From contig NZ_BCTA01000099.1 in the NCBI RefSeq assembly GCF_001570485.1, positions 1 through 64,000 on the forward strand: a stretch of 64,000 nucleotides of DNA, read 5' to 3'. Made by a program: the position numbers and the translations under genes. Below are positions 18,123 to 28,283 of this stretch, piece by piece. Origin of the DNA: Mycolicibacterium novocastrense. GTDB taxonomy: Bacteria > Actinomycetota > Actinomycetes > Mycobacteriales > Mycobacteriaceae. Within the stretch, counting starts at the first letter, position 1. Each line of letters starts with the position of its first letter. The notes under the pieces are model-generated. The model was not told the DNA's origin, made no database searches, and worked only from the letters and a program-made list of their open reading frames with translations.

Positions 18123-19240
18123 TGATCCGGTCGGCGCTGCGCCTCGGCTTCGGCACGGCCTCACTGCTGGCCGGCGGATGGCTGGTACGCGCATTGCAGG
18201 GCGCACCCGCGGCGCTGGGCGCTTCGCCCACCGAGATCGAACGCGTCGCACGGCACTCCCCGAATTACCGCGACGGTGTGTTCGTCAACCTCGAACCGGC
18301 GTCGATGATGAGCATCGACGCCGAACAGCAGCGACTGCTGGTGCGCGAGCTGATCGGATCGCGCGGCGTCGCCAAACCGGACGGCAAGATTCCCGTCGTC
18401 ACCCCGTCACCGACCGAGCTCGACTCGACGCACGTGTCGGCGTGCTGGTTCGGACATTCCTCGGCGCTGGTCGAACTCGACGGCTACCGCGTGCTGGCCG
18501 ACCCCGTGTGGAGCCGCCGGTGCTCACCGTCTCAGACGGTCGGTCCCGAGCGGATGCACGAGGTGCCCGCTCCGCTCGAGGCGCTGGCCGCCGTCGACGC
18601 GATCATCGTCAGCCACGACCACTACGACCATCTCGACATGGACACGATCACCGGACTTGTCCGCACCCAGCGGGCACCGTTCGTCGTTCCGCTCGGCATC
18701 GGGGCGCACCTGCGCAAATGGGGGATACCGGAGAGCCGGATCGTCGAACTCGACTGGAACGAGAGCCACACCATCGGCGAGCTCACCCTGGTGTGCACCC
18801 CGGCGCGGCACTTCTCCGGTCGCCAGTTCACCCGCAACACCACGCTGTGGGCATCCTGGGTGATCATCGGCCCCCGGCACCGCGCCTTCTTCGGCGGCGA
18901 CACCGGATACACCAAGAGCTTCGCCCAGATCGGCATGGACCACGGGCCGTTCGACATGACGCTGCTGCCCGTCGGCGCCTACCACCCGGCGTGGCCGGAC
19001 ATCCACATGAACCCCGAAGAGGCGGTCAAGGCGCACCTGGACGTCGCCGACGCCGACCGCGGGCTGCTGGTTCCGATCCACTGGGCCACCTTCCGGCTCG
19101 CGCCACACCCGTGGGCTGAACCGGTCGAGCGGCTGCTGCGGGCGGCCGACGCGGAGAAGGTGCAGATAGCGGTGCCCAAACCGGGGCAGCGGGTCCGGTT
19201 GGACGCGACACCGCCGCTCGACCCGTGGTGGCGGTTCTAG
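18122..19240 (+). CDS. Metallo-beta-lactamase-fold hydrolase (Rv0906-like)
   Basis: This is a 372-aa protein with an N-terminal hydrophobic segment (about residues 4-32) that may be a membrane anchor or signal. A metallo-beta-lactamase-fold domain follows. The metal site SHDHYDHLD is the HxHxDH signature, and FFGGDTGY plus a later PIHWATF His complete the set typical of UlaG/NAPE-PLD-like hydrolases. Rv0906, at the same place in M. tuberculosis, has the same length and fold as I recall. The substrate is unknown. An 85-nt gap separates it from the following lipoprotein gene. Confidence 0.82.
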   Translation: MIRSALRLGFGTASLLAGGWLVRALQGAPAALGASPTEIERVARHSPNYRDGVFVNLEPASMMSIDAEQQRLLVRELIGSRGVAKPDGKIPVVTPSPTELDSTHVSACWFGHSSALVELDGYRVLADPVWSRRCSPSQTVGPERMHEVPAPLEALAAVDAIIVSHDHYDHLDMDTITGLVRTQRAPFVVPLGIGAHLRKWGIPESRIVELDWNESHTIGELTLVCTPARHFSGRQFTRNTTLWASWVIIGPRHRAFFGGDTGYTKSFAQIGMDHGPFDMTLLPVGAYHPAWPDIHMNPEEAVKAHLDVADADRGLLVPIHWATFRLAPHPWAEPVERLLRAADAEKVQIAVPKPGQRVRLDATPPLDPWWRF

Positions 19241-19325
19241 CCCCGCCTTCCAGCGCACACTTTTTGCCGACGCACTCGCGGTTCGAGTACCCCAACAGTG
19301 CGCTCGTCGGGTTACCGTTCAGCTC

Positions 19326-20927
19326 ATGAAAGCACTGGCCAGGGTGGCTGTCGTCGGGTTGCTGCTCGTTGCGGGCTGCGGCGCCGACCGCCCCGAACCC
19401 GCCCCGCCGTCCCCGTCGGGCGCGCAGGGCGCGCAGGCCGACGTCCCGCCCCCACTGGTGCCCGCGATGCCCCTACCGGAGAACGCGGTCGACAACGCGG
19501 TGGCCGAACTCGACGGCATGGCCGAGGACCTGATGCGCAAGTCGGGAATCCCGGGTATGGCTGTCGCCGTCGTGCACGGCGGAAAGACCGTGTACGCCAA
19601 AGGGTTCGGCGTCAAGGACGCCACCAAGCCCGACGGGGACGAGAACCGGGTCGACCCCGACACGGTGTTCCAGCTCGCGTCGGTGTCGAAGTCGCTGGCG
19701 GCGACCGTGGTTGCCCACCAGGTCGGTGTGGGCGCCGTCAGCTGGGACACCCCGATCGTGTCCGAGCTGCCGTGGTTCGCGTTGTCCAATCCGGTGGTCA
19801 CCTCGATGGTGACGGTCGGGGACATGATGTCGCACCGGTCCGGGCTGCCCGACCACGCCGGCGACATGCTCGAAGATCTTGGCTACGACCGTAGGCAGGT
19901 GTTGGAACGGTTGCGCCAGCTTCCGCTGGACCCGTTCCGGATCTCCTACGCCTACACCAACTTCGGGTATACGGCGGGCGCCGAGGCGGTCGCGGTCGGT
20001 GCGGGCAAGCCGTGGGAGGTGTTGGCCGACGAGGTGTTGTTCCGTCCGCTCGGCATGGGGCAGACCAGCTACCGGTTCACCGACTATCGGGCCCGACCCA
20101 ACCGCGCGGTCGGCCACATCCACATGGACGAGCGCTACGAACCGGCGTTCGTCCGTGACGCCGACCCGGAAGCCCCGGCGGGCGGTGCGAGTTCGTCGGT
20201 CAATGACATGACCCGATGGCTGGCCATGGTGCTCGCCAACGGCAGCCATGACGGCAGACAGATCGTCGCCCCGAAGGCCCTGCTGCCCGCGCTCACCCCG
20301 CAGATCGTGTCGAGCCCGGCCACCGAACCCGCGGCCAGGTCGGGCTTCTACGGCTTCGGCTTCAACGTCAGCTCGACCTCGGCGGCGCGCATGGAGCTGA
20401 GCCATTCGGGCGCCTTCGAGCTCGGCGCCGGCACGACCTTCCTGATCCTGCCGTCGGCCGACGTCGCGATCGTCGCGCTCACCAACGCCACCCCTTCGGG
20501 TGTGCCCGAATCGCTGGCCGCGCAGTTCGCCGACCTGGTGCAGTTCGGCGAGGTGCGCGAGGACTGGTACGGCCTCTACAGCGGGGCGTTCGCCGATATG
20601 GAGAAGCCGGTCGGGTCCCTGGTCGGCAAGCAGCCGCCGGCCAACCCGGTACCCGCTGCGCCGCTCGCGTCGTACGTCGGCACCTACCGCAACGACTACT
20701 GGGGGCCCGCCCGGGTCATCGAACGCAACGGCGAGCTGCGGCTGGCGCTCGGCTCGAAGCTCGACGTGCCGCTCGAGCACTGGGACGGCAACACCTTCAC
20801 GTTCTCCTTCGTCACCGAGAACGCGCCGCCGGGAACGGTTTCCACCGCGGTGTTCGATGGGGTCGACCGTGACAAGCTCATACTGGAGTACTACGACACG
20901 TTCAAGAAGGGCACGTTCGTCAAGTGA
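19326..20927 (+). CDS. Serine beta-lactamase-like lipoprotein (Rv0907-like)
   Basis: This is a 533-aa secreted or anchored serine hydrolase. Residues 1-18 form a signal peptide ending in the lipobox LVAGC, with Cys18 as the lipidation site. The class C beta-lactamase/penicillin-binding fold follows. It has SVSK (SxxK, Ser119-Lys122), YTN in YAYTNFGY, and HSG in the third motif position (SHSGAFELG). A C-terminal beta domain of about 100 residues follows. The role is probably cell-wall or ester hydrolysis at the envelope. The stop overlaps the ctpE GTG start by 4 nt (GTGA). Confidence 0.85.
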   Translation: MKALARVAVVGLLLVAGCGADRPEPAPPSPSGAQGAQADVPPPLVPAMPLPENAVDNAVAELDGMAEDLMRKSGIPGMAVAVVHGGKTVYAKGFGVKDATKPDGDENRVDPDTVFQLASVSKSLAATVVAHQVGVGAVSWDTPIVSELPWFALSNPVVTSMVTVGDMMSHRSGLPDHAGDMLEDLGYDRRQVLERLRQLPLDPFRISYAYTNFGYTAGAEAVAVGAGKPWEVLADEVLFRPLGMGQTSYRFTDYRARPNRAVGHIHMDERYEPAFVRDADPEAPAGGASSSVNDMTRWLAMVLANGSHDGRQIVAPKALLPALTPQIVSSPATEPAARSGFYGFGFNVSSTSAARMELSHSGAFELGAGTTFLILPSADVAIVALTNATPSGVPESLAAQFADLVQFGEVREDWYGLYSGAFADMEKPVGSLVGKQPPANPVPAAPLASYVGTYRNDYWGPARVIERNGELRLALGSKLDVPLEHWDGNTFTFSFVTENAPPGTVSTAVFDGVDRDKLILEYYDTFKKGTFVK

Positions 20928-23347
20928 CCGCCGCACCCGAAATCCAGGCCGCCGGGCTGACCGAAGCCGAGGTCGCCCAACGCATCGCCGACGGCAAGAC
21001 CAACGACGTCCCGACGCGGGCGGCGCGCAGCGTATCCGACATCGTGCGGTCCAACGTGTTCACCCGCATCAACGCCATCCTCGGCGTGCTGCTGATCATC
21101 GTGCTGTCCACCGGCTCGATCATCAACGGCGCCTTCGGATTGCTGATCATCGCCAACAGCGGCATCGGCATCATCCAGGAACTGCGCGCCAAGCGGACGC
21201 TGGACAAGCTCGCGATCGTCGGTCAGACAAAACCGTTGGTGCGCAGGCAGACCGGTGCGGGCTCCGCTACCCAGCAGCTCAGTCCCAGCGAGATCGTCCT
21301 CGACGACATCATCGAACTCGGGCCCGGCGATCAGATCGTGGTCGACGGTGAGGTGGTCGAGGACACCAACCTCGAGGTCGACGAGTCACTGCTCACCGGG
21401 GAAGCCGATCCGATCGCGAAAGACGTTGGCGACCAAGTCATGTCGGGCAGCTTCGTCGTTGCGGGCAGCGGAGCCTACCGCGCCACCAAGGTCGGCCGGG
21501 AAGCGTACGCGGCCAAGCTTGCAGAGGAAGCCAGCAAGTTCACCCTGGTGAACTCCGAACTGCGCAGCGGCATCAACAAGATCCTGCAGTTCATCACGTA
21601 CCTGTTGATCCCCGCCGGGTTGCTGACCATCTACACCCAGCTGTTCACCACCGAATCCGGTTGGAAGCGCTCAGTGTTGGCGATGGTGGGTGCGCTGGTG
21701 CCGATGGTGCCCGAAGGCCTGGTCCTGATGACGTCGATCGCGTTCGCGGTCGGCGTGATCCGGCTGGGCCGCAGACAGTGTCTGGTCAACGAGCTGCCCG
21801 CGATCGAAGGCCTGGCCCGCGTCGACGTCGTCTGCGCCGACAAGACCGGCACACTGACCGAGAACGGTATGCGCGTCTCGGATCTCGAGCGGCTCGACGA
21901 GGCTGGGCCCACGTGCGAGCTGGGGAACGTCGGAAACATCCTGGCGCAGCTCGCCGCCGACGACGCCCGCCCGAACGCGAGCATGCAGGCCATCGCCGAG
22001 GCGTACAAGATGCCCCCCGGCTGGACGGCGACGGCCACCGCGCCGTTCAAGTCCGCCACCAAGTGGAGCGGCGCGTCCTACGGCGAGCACGGCAACTGGG
22101 TGATCGGCGCCCCCGACGTGCTGTGCGCACCGGGCTCCCCGATCGCCGAACAGGCCGAACGGATCGGCTCCTCCGGGCTGCGGGTGCTGCTGTTGGGGGC
22201 CAGCGACCTGCCCGTCGACCACCCCGACGCTCCCGGGACCGTGACCCCCGCCGCGCTGGTCGTCCTCGAACAGCGCGTGCGGCCCGACGCGCGCGACACC
22301 CTCGATTACTTTGCCTCCCAGAAGGTCTCGATCAAGGTCATCTCCGGTGACAACGCGGTGTCCGTGGGGGCGGTCGCGGGCTCGCTGGGCCTGCACGGCG
22401 AGTGCATGGATGCCAGGAACCTGCCGGAGGTCACCGACCAGCTGGCCGATGCGCTGGAGTCGCACACCACCTTCGGCCGGGTCCGCCCCGACCAGAAGCG
22501 GGCGATGGTACACGCCCTGCAGTCCCGCGGGCACACGGTCGCCATGACCGGTGACGGGGTCAACGACGTACTCGCGCTCAAGGACGCCGACATCGGTGTC
22601 GCGATGGGGTCGGGCAGCTCGGCATCGCGCGCCGTGGCCCAGATCGTGTTGCTGGACAACAAGTTCGCGACGCTGCCGTATGTCGTCGGTGAGGGACGGC
22701 GGGTGATCGGCAACATCGAACGCGTCTCGAACCTGTTCTTGACCAAGACCGTGTACTCGGTGCTGCTGGCGACGTTCGTCGGCCTGGCCGGCCTGGCGTC
22801 GAAATTCTTCGGCACCGACCCGCTGCTGTTCCCGTTCCAGCCGATCCACGTCACGATCGCGGCGTGGTTCACGATCGGCATCCCGGCGTTCATCCTGTCG
22901 CTGGCGCCGAACAAGGAGCGCGCGCACCCCGGATTCGTGAAGCGCGTGATGACGGCGGCCCTGCCGTCGGGCCTGGTCATCGGTGTCGCGACGTTCGTCT
23001 CGTATCTGGCCGCGTACCAGGGTCGCGAAGCCACGGCCGTCGAGCAGACCCAGGCGTCGACCGCGGCGCTGATCACCCTGCTGGTCGGGGCGATCTGGGT
23101 TCTCGCGGTCGTGGCGCGGCCGTACGAGTGGTGGCGGGTCGCATTGGTCGTCGTCTCCGGGCTGGCCTACGTCCTGATCTTCTCCATACCGCTGGCGCAG
23201 GAGCTGTTCATGCTCGACATCTCCAACGCCAAGACGACGTCGATCGCGCTGGGAATCGGCGTGGTCGCCGCCGCCGCGATCGAGGTGATCTGGTGGGTGC
23301 AGGGCGCGGTGCTGGGAGAGCGACGTCGGCTGTGGCGTGCCGAGTAG
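20924..23347 (+). CDS. ctpE: P-type cation-transporting ATPase CtpE
   Basis: This is an 807-aa P-type ATPase. The phosphorylation motif [10 protein letters not shown] contains Asp306. The actuator-domain loop reads LLTGEAD and the hinge reads [15 protein letters not shown]. The metal-site helix motif VPEGLVLM is typical of Ca2+-type pumps. Membrane helices flank these domains, with a hydrophobic bundle at the C-terminus. M. smegmatis CtpE has been reported as a calcium-uptake ATPase, and gene order here matches Rv0908. The GTG start at 20924 overlaps the upstream stop. Confidence 0.92.
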   Translation: MTAAPEIQAAGLTEAEVAQRIADGKTNDVPTRAARSVSDIVRSNVFTRINAILGVLLIIVLSTGSIINGAFGLLIIANSGIGIIQELRAKRTLDKLAIVGQTKPLVRRQTGAGSATQQLSPSEIVLDDIIELGPGDQIVVDGEVVEDTNLEVDESLLTGEADPIAKDVGDQVMSGSFVVAGSGAYRATKVGREAYAAKLAEEASKFTLVNSELRSGINKILQFITYLLIPAGLLTIYTQLFTTESGWKRSVLAMVGALVPMVPEGLVLMTSIAFAVGVIRLGRRQCLVNELPAIEGLARVDVVCADKTGTLTENGMRVSDLERLDEAGPTCELGNVGNILAQLAADDARPNASMQAIAEAYKMPPGWTATATAPFKSATKWSGASYGEHGNWVIGAPDVLCAPGSPIAEQAERIGSSGLRVLLLGASDLPVDHPDAPGTVTPAALVVLEQRVRPDARDTLDYFASQKVSIKVISGDNAVSVGAVAGSLGLHGECMDARNLPEVTDQLADALESHTTFGRVRPDQKRAMVHALQSRGHTVAMTGDGVNDVLALKDADIGVAMGSGSSASRAVAQIVLLDNKFATLPYVVGEGRRVIGNIERVSNLFLTKTVYSVLLATFVGLAGLASKFFGTDPLLFPFQPIHVTIAAWFTIGIPAFILSLAPNKERAHPGFVKRVMTAALPSGLVIGVATFVSYLAAYQGREATAVEQTQASTAALITLLVGAIWVLAVVARPYEWWRVALVVVSGLAYVLIFSIPLAQELFMLDISNAKTTSIALGIGVVAAAAIEVIWWVQGAVLGERRRLWRAE

Positions 23348-23357
23348 CCTCTAGTGC

Positions 23358-23621
23358 ATGGCATTTCTCGACAAGGTGAAGAATCTGCTGGCCCGCAACG
23401 CCGACAAGGTGGACACCGCGATCGACAAGGCCGGTGACATCGTCGACCGCAAGACGCAGGGCAAATACGCTCAGCACGTCGACAAGGTCCAGGACGCGGC
23501 GCGCAACTACGTGAACAAGGACAACCCGTCCGCGCAGGGCGCACCGCAGCAACCGCCCCAGGCTCCGCCGCAGCAGCAACCGCCCCAGGCGCCACCGCAG
23601 CAGCAGCCACCGCAGCCCTGA
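23358..23621 (+). CDS. MT0933-type antitoxin (Rv0909-like) with Pro/Gln repeat tail
   Basis: This is an 87-aa protein. The first roughly 55 residues (MAFLDKVKNLLARNADKVD..., KYAQHVDKVQDAA) are an amphipathic helical domain typical of the MT0933 antitoxin family, as in Rv0909. The rest is a low-complexity PPQAPPQQ tail encoded by a 27-bp tandem repeat (23550-23603). It lies 10 nt after ctpE and 3 nt before the SRPBCC gene, the arrangement reported as the Rv0909/Rv0910 toxin-antitoxin pair. The tail looks like an expanded, non-conserved addition. Confidence 0.8.
   Translation: MAFLDKVKNLLARNADKVDTAIDKAGDIVDRKTQGKYAQHVDKVQDAARNYVNKDNPSAQGAPQQPPQAPPQQQPPQAPPQQQPPQP
23550..23603 (+). repeat. Two tandem copies of a 27-bp unit encoding QPPQAPPQQ
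   Basis: Units at 23550-23576 and 23577-23603 differ at two positions, and a third partial copy leads into the stop codon. The repeat is in frame, so copy-number change would lengthen or shorten the tail by nine residues without a frameshift. Confidence 0.8.
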
Positions 23622-23624
23622 GCC

Positions 23625-24074
23625 ATGGCCAAACTCTCCGTATCCGTCGACGTCCCCCTGCCGCCGGAGCAGGCCTGGTCGTGCGCATCCGACCTCGCCC
23701 GCTACAAGGAGTGGCTGAGCATCCACCGGGTGTGGCGCACCAAGCTGCCCGAAACGCTCGAGAAGGGCACGACGCTGGAGTCGATCGTCGAAGTCAAGGG
23801 CATGCCGAACCGGATCAAGTGGACCATCGTGCACTACCGTCCGCCGGAGGCGATGACGCTCAACGGCGACGGTAAGGGCGGCGTGAAGGTCAAGCTGATC
23901 GGCAAGGTGCGACCGGCCCAGAAGGAGCCCACCGGATCCACGGTCACGTTCGACGTGCATCTCGGCGGTCCCGCGCTGTTCGGTCCCATCGGCATGGTGG
24001 TCGCCGGAGCCCTCAGAAGCGATATCCAGGAGTCGCTGAACCGGTTCAAGTCGGTGTTCGCGCCGGCCCAGTAG
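23625..24074 (+). CDS. SRPBCC-fold protein, Rv0910-like toxin
   Basis: This is a 149-aa SRPBCC (polyketide cyclase/START-like) fold protein. It begins MAKLSVSVDVPLPPEQAW and has the conserved WSCASDLARYKEWL opening helix, a beta-sheet core and a long C-terminal helix (DIQESLNRFKSVF). Rv0910 in the same position is described as the toxin partner of Rv0909. Cytosolic action is expected because no signal is present. It starts 3 nt after the antitoxin stop, so expression is coupled. Confidence 0.82.
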   Translation: MAKLSVSVDVPLPPEQAWSCASDLARYKEWLSIHRVWRTKLPETLEKGTTLESIVEVKGMPNRIKWTIVHYRPPEAMTLNGDGKGGVKVKLIGKVRPAQKEPTGSTVTFDVHLGGPALFGPIGMVVAGALRSDIQESLNRFKSVFAPAQ

Positions 24075-24092
24075 GCGGGTCGGTTCTTCGCG

Positions 24093-24380
24093 TCAGAGCG
24101 AGCCGGCGGCCAGGGCGTACTCGCCGAACGGCCGGGCCGATGCCTCTCGGCCGAGGCGGCGCTTCTCGAGGCTGCTGTCGAGGAAGACGGTGGCTCTGGC
24201 GCCGACGAGGTGCAGCACCGCGAGAACTCCGGCCGTCAGCGCGACGGTCGAATGCCCGATGAGGAACGCGGCAAGGCAGGCAGTCGAGGCCAACAACGCC
24301 ATCGCATGCAGAAGCAGCGCCAGCGTGGCCAACCCGTCGGCGGCGCAAGACCCGTCGGCGGTCGGCATGTGGTCGGTCAT
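24093..24380 (-). CDS. Small two-helix membrane protein, unknown function
   Basis: This is a 95-aa protein with two hydrophobic helices (LALLLHAMALLASTAC and VALTAGVLAVLHLVG). A short basic stretch, EKRRLGREA, lies near the C-terminus. I do not recognise a family. The ATG at 24380 was chosen because GAAGGA lies at good spacing upstream in the transcript. The in-frame ATG at 24386 is directly against the ribosome site and is less likely. Confidence 0.55.
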   Translation of the reverse strand: MTDHMPTADGSCAADGLATLALLLHAMALLASTACLAAFLIGHSTVALTAGVLAVLHLVGARATVFLDSSLEKRRLGREASARPFGEYALAAGSL

Positions 24381-24465
24381 CGTCATCCTTCGGTAGAGCA
24401 GCCCGCTTGATACCCCGACGGAATCGGCTCCAAACCAAGATCATCTGTGATGACGGACACGGGTG

Positions 24466-25938
24466 CTACCGCGGCGCTGACCGCACCCGGTCGCGCAGCT
24501 CCCGCTTGAGCACCTTGCCGTAGCTGTTCTTGGGCAGTTCGTCGATGAACTCGTAGCGTTTCGGGCGCTTGAACCGGGCGATGCGGTCGAGCAGGTGCGC
24601 ATCCAACTCGTCGGCCGACGCCGACCCGACGATGAACGCGACCACCACCTCGCCCCACTCCTCGTCCGGCGCGCCGACCACGCCGGCCTCGACGACACCT
24701 GGATGTTCGAGGAGCACTTCCTCGACCTCGCGGGGATAGATGTTGCTGCCGCCGCTGATCACGACGTCCTTCGACCGGTCGCGCAGCGTGAGCAGGCCGC
24801 GGTCGTCGAACGAGCCCATGTCGCCGGTGCGTAACCAGCCATCCTGCAGCGTCGCGGCGGTGGCCTCGGGGTTCTGCCAGTAGCCCGACATCACGACGTC
24901 GCCGCGGCAGACGATCTCGCCGATCTCGCCGACATCGGCGGGTGTTCCGTCGGCCCTGCGCACCGCCACGTCCACCCCGGAGCGCGCATAGCCGACGGAT
25001 CCGAGAACGGCGTCGTCGGCGCCGACGTGATCGGCTCGGCGCAACCCGGTGATGGTCATCGGCGCTTCTCCCTGGCCGTACAGCTGCACGAAGACCGGAC
25101 CGAACGCGGCCATCGCCTTCTTCAGGCTCTCGACGTACATCGGGCCGCCGCCGTAGACGATGGTCCGCAGGTTGGGCGGACGGGCGCGACCGGTCTGCAC
25201 CAGGCGTTGCACCATGGTGGGCGCGAGGAACGCGCTGCACCCGGGATGACGCTCGCACAGGTCGAGGAACTCGCTCGGCTCGAACGCCCCCGACTCGGGG
25301 ATCACCTGGCGCGCCGCGCGCAGCACGTACGGCGGAATGTAGAGCCCCGAACCGTGCGACATCGGCGCGCCGTGCACCAGGGCGCAGTTCTCGTCGGGAG
25401 AGTCGAAGTCGGCCAGGTGCGACACCGTCATCGCCATCAGGTTGCGGTGTGACAGCATCGCGCCCTTGGACTTGCCGGTCGTTCCGCTGGTGTAGAACAG
25501 CCAGGCCAAAGCCTCTGGATCGGTGGTCGGCGGTTCCGAAGGTTCTGCGCTGAAACAGGTTTCGTAGCCGTCGGTGCCCACGACCGTTATCGGGACCCCC
25601 GTCTCCGATTCGAGCGCTGACGCGATCTTCGGCGAGGCGAACACGTGCGCGGCACCGGAATCCTCGAGGATCTGCACCATCTCGCGCGGGTGCAGCTTGT
25701 AGTTGATGGGCACATACACACATTCGGTGGCCCACACCCCGAACATCAGCTCGATGATCTCCGGACAATTCTCGCTGGCGACCGCGATCCGGGTGCCGGG
25801 CGTACCGAGCGAGGCGGCCAGCCGCAGGGCTCGCTCCCGCAACTGCGCCCACGTTTGGTGTTGCCGCTCACCGTGATACACCGCACCACGGTCGCCGAAG
25901 CGGCTCGCGGCCTGATCGAGCAGCGCGAACAGATTCAC
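24466..25938 (-). CDS. Acyl-CoA synthetase (AMP-forming, FadD-type)
   Basis: This is a 490-aa adenylate-forming ligase that activates a carboxylic acid with ATP and CoA. It shows the P-loop motif YTSGTTGKSKG, an aromatic adenine-binding segment VQLYGQGE, the TGDMG Asp and a C-terminal PKNSYGKVLKRE Lys motif. The start is GTG 25938 (MNLFALLDQAASRFG), because it overlaps the upstream SDR stop by 4 nt. An open frame extends further upstream but runs into the SDR coding region. It is the last gene of the leftward arm of the catabolic island. The substrate is unknown, possibly an intermediate of the island's pathway. Confidence 0.9.
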   Translation of the reverse strand: MNLFALLDQAASRFGDRGAVYHGERQHQTWAQLRERALRLAASLGTPGTRIAVASENCPEIIELMFGVWATECVYVPINYKLHPREMVQILEDSGAAHVFASPKIASALESETGVPITVVGTDGYETCFSAEPSEPPTTDPEALAWLFYTSGTTGKSKGAMLSHRNLMAMTVSHLADFDSPDENCALVHGAPMSHGSGLYIPPYVLRAARQVIPESGAFEPSEFLDLCERHPGCSAFLAPTMVQRLVQTGRARPPNLRTIVYGGGPMYVESLKKAMAAFGPVFVQLYGQGEAPMTITGLRRADHVGADDAVLGSVGYARSGVDVAVRRADGTPADVGEIGEIVCRGDVVMSGYWQNPEATAATLQDGWLRTGDMGSFDDRGLLTLRDRSKDVVISGGSNIYPREVEEVLLEHPGVVEAGVVGAPDEEWGEVVVAFIVGSASADELDAHLLDRIARFKRPKRYEFIDELPKNSYGKVLKRELRDRVRSAPR

Positions 25939-26714
25939 TGCCGGGCCACCCATTCGGCGTTGAGCGCGAAGTCCGACAGGTACTTCGTCGAACTCCAACC
26001 CCCGTCGACGACGATTGTCTGCCCGTTGATGAAACTCGCACCCTCCGAACACAGGAAGGCCACCGTGCTGGCGATGTCGTTCACCTCGCCCAACCGCGGG
26101 TACGGGGTCATCTCGGTGTTGATCTTGCGGAACCGCTCATCTTCGAGTCGCGTCGCCACCATCGGCGTCAGCGTCACCCCGGGAGCCACTGCGTTACAGC
26201 GGATTCCCTGCGGGCCGTACTGGCATGCGATGTGCTGAGTCAGCGAGGTCAACCCGCCCTTGGCCGCGGAGTACGCGCCACCGCGCAGGCCGCCGACGAC
26301 GGCGAAGGTCGACGTCACGTTGACGATCCCCGAGCCGGCCTCCATGTGAGTGATCACGTCGCGGGCCAGCCGGAACGGGGCCCGCAGCATCAATCCCAGG
26401 AAGTAGTCCAGGGATTCGTCGTCGGTCTCGTGCAACGGCTTGGGGCTGCCGACGCCGGCGTTGTTGACCAGGAAGTCGATCCGACCCCAACGGTCGAGCG
26501 CGGTCTGCACGATCCGCTGCGGAGCGTCGTCGGCGGTGAGGTCGACCGCAACCGTCGCGACGCGGTCGGGGTCACCGACGGCCTTCGTCAACCCGGCGAG
26601 CCTCGTCTCGTCGCGGCCGGTGCCCAGCACCGCCATGCCCGCCTCGGCCAGTTTGGTCGCACAACCGAAGCCGATGCCGCTGCTCGCCCCGGTCACGATC
26701 GCTACCTGAACCAT
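25935..26714 (-). CDS. Short-chain dehydrogenase/reductase
   Basis: This is a 259-aa classical SDR with cofactor motif TGASSGIG near the N-terminus, NNAG, and the active-site YSAAK with an upstream Ser (NVTSTFAVVGG). The C-terminal segment INGQTIVVDGGW is typical of the family. The start at ATG 26714 follows a clear GAGGAG ribosome site. It lies between two acyl-CoA ligase genes on the same strand and overlaps the second by 4 nt. A role in oxidising a hydroxyl intermediate is plausible but unproven. Confidence 0.88.
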   Translation of the reverse strand: MVQVAIVTGASSGIGFGCATKLAEAGMAVLGTGRDETRLAGLTKAVGDPDRVATVAVDLTADDAPQRIVQTALDRWGRIDFLVNNAGVGSPKPLHETDDESLDYFLGLMLRAPFRLARDVITHMEAGSGIVNVTSTFAVVGGLRGGAYSAAKGGLTSLTQHIACQYGPQGIRCNAVAPGVTLTPMVATRLEDERFRKINTEMTPYPRLGEVNDIASTVAFLCSEGASFINGQTIVVDGGWSSTKYLSDFALNAEWVARQ

Positions 26715-26735
26715 TCTTGCTCCTCGCGTCCGCGG

Positions 26736-28280
26736 TCATATCAGCGCCGCTCGTATCCGATGCTTCAACACTTTTCCGGCGTCGTTCTTGGGCAACGACT
26801 CCCACACCGCCACCTGCTCGGGTGCCTTGAACCGCGCGACCCCGTGCTCCTCGAGCATCGTCCGCATGGCCGTGACATCCGGCGGCGGCTGGTCACCGGC
26901 CACCACGACGGCGCACGCGCGCTCACCGGTGCGCTCATCCGGCACACCGACGATCGCGATCTCCGCTATGCCCGGGTGTCCGATCAGGATGTCCTCGATC
27001 TCCTTGGGCGAGATGTTCTCCCCGTTGCGGATGATGATGTCCTTGGCGCGACCGGTGACGACGAGGAAGCCGTCGTCGACCCACCGGCCGAGGTCGCCGG
27101 TGCGGAAGTAGCCTTCGTCGTCGAAGGCGGTGGTCTCGTCTTCTGGGTGCAGGTAGCCGACGAGCATCTGCGGCCCGCGGGCGCGGATCTCGCCGTCGAC
27201 GAGTTTGATGTCGGCGATCCCCGGTCTGCCGTCGGTGTCGGCGGCGTGGTCGGCGTCGTCCAACGAGCCGACTGTGGTCACCGGAACCTCGGTCGAACCG
27301 TAGACGCGCGACACCGCCGCGTTGTCGAAATATGCGGTAGCACTTCGGATCAGCGACGGCGGCACCGACGCGCCCCCGCAGATGAAGACCTTCAGTTCGG
27401 GTAGCCGCGTCCCGGCCCGCTCGGCCGCACCGAGCAATCCGTCGAGGAACGGCGTGGCCCCCGCCATGTGCGTGACCCGCTCGTCGAGCATCAACGCCAC
27501 CGCGGCGTCGGGATCCCACCGTTGCATCAGCACGGCCGTACTGTCCAGCAGCAGGGGGCATTCGAACGCGTAGATCGACCCGCCGATGTGCGCGATCGGG
27601 GACGGCACCAGGAACGTGTCTCCGGGCGCCACGCGCCAATGCCGGCCGATCTGACGGATCAGCGCGTGGACCGAGTTGTGCGTGTGCAGCACGCCTTTCG
27701 GCCGGCCGGTGGTCCCCGACGTGTAGAGGATCATGCGCACCGTGTCCGCGTTCAACACCGGCAGCACGCCCGTGCCCCCGCCGCCCAGGAGTGATTCGAA
27801 CGGTGTGTGATCGCCCGCGTCCCCCCGTACGACGACGACTTCGGGCGGGGCGGGCATCGCGCCGGTCACGCGGTCGAGCATTGCGACATAGTCGTGTTTG
27901 TTGAAGTCGGACGGCACGAAGACCGCACGGACGTCGGCGTCGCGGAGAATGAACGCCAGTTCGCGATCGCGCAGCGACGGCAGGATCGGGTTGACCACCA
28001 TGCCGGCCAGCGTCGCCCCGTGGTAGACGACGGCGGCCTCGTGCCAGTTCGGCAGCATGAACGACACCACGCTGCCGGCGGGCATCCGCGACATCAACGC
28101 GTGTGCCAGTGCCACTGCCCGGTCGTGCAGTTCGCGGCAGGGGAGTCGGATGTCGCCGTCCACCAACACGGTTCGCTCGGGCGTCGAGGCGGCCGAGTCG
28201 CGCAGTGCGTCGGCCAGCGTGTCGTGCACCCACAGCCCGCGCCGGTAGGCGTCGGCGCTGCGCTTCTCGTCGACCCGCAC
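26736..28280 (-). CDS. Acyl-CoA ligase resembling cyclohexanecarboxylate-CoA ligases
   Basis: This is a 514-aa AMP-forming ligase. It has YTSGTTGRPKGVLHTH, the SRVYGSTEVP adenine-binding segment, FRTGDLG, and the hinge GRAKDIIIRNGENISP, followed by the C-terminal PKNDAGKVLKH Lys. The overall pattern resembles ligases acting on alicyclic or aromatic acids, but specificity cannot be read from sequence. GTG 28280 starts 3 nt after the GntR stop, placing it in one operon with the regulator. Confidence 0.87.
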   Translation of the reverse strand: MRVDEKRSADAYRRGLWVHDTLADALRDSAASTPERTVLVDGDIRLPCRELHDRAVALAHALMSRMPAGSVVSFMLPNWHEAAVVYHGATLAGMVVNPILPSLRDRELAFILRDADVRAVFVPSDFNKHDYVAMLDRVTGAMPAPPEVVVVRGDAGDHTPFESLLGGGGTGVLPVLNADTVRMILYTSGTTGRPKGVLHTHNSVHALIRQIGRHWRVAPGDTFLVPSPIAHIGGSIYAFECPLLLDSTAVLMQRWDPDAAVALMLDERVTHMAGATPFLDGLLGAAERAGTRLPELKVFICGGASVPPSLIRSATAYFDNAAVSRVYGSTEVPVTTVGSLDDADHAADTDGRPGIADIKLVDGEIRARGPQMLVGYLHPEDETTAFDDEGYFRTGDLGRWVDDGFLVVTGRAKDIIIRNGENISPKEIEDILIGHPGIAEIAIVGVPDERTGERACAVVVAGDQPPPDVTAMRTMLEEHGVARFKAPEQVAVWESLPKNDAGKVLKHRIRAALI

Positions 28281-28283
28281 GGC

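Noticed and set aside
19241-19325. T-tract and short palindromes between the two beta-lactamase-fold genes as a terminator
   Set aside because: The CTTTTTG run is not preceded by a stable stem, and the CCGACG/CGTCGG arms are interrupted; the genes may simply be co-transcribed.
23541-23621. Possible CRISPR-like or minisatellite array
   Set aside because: The 27-bp units are directly contiguous without spacers and lie in frame inside an antitoxin gene, so this is a coding tandem repeat.
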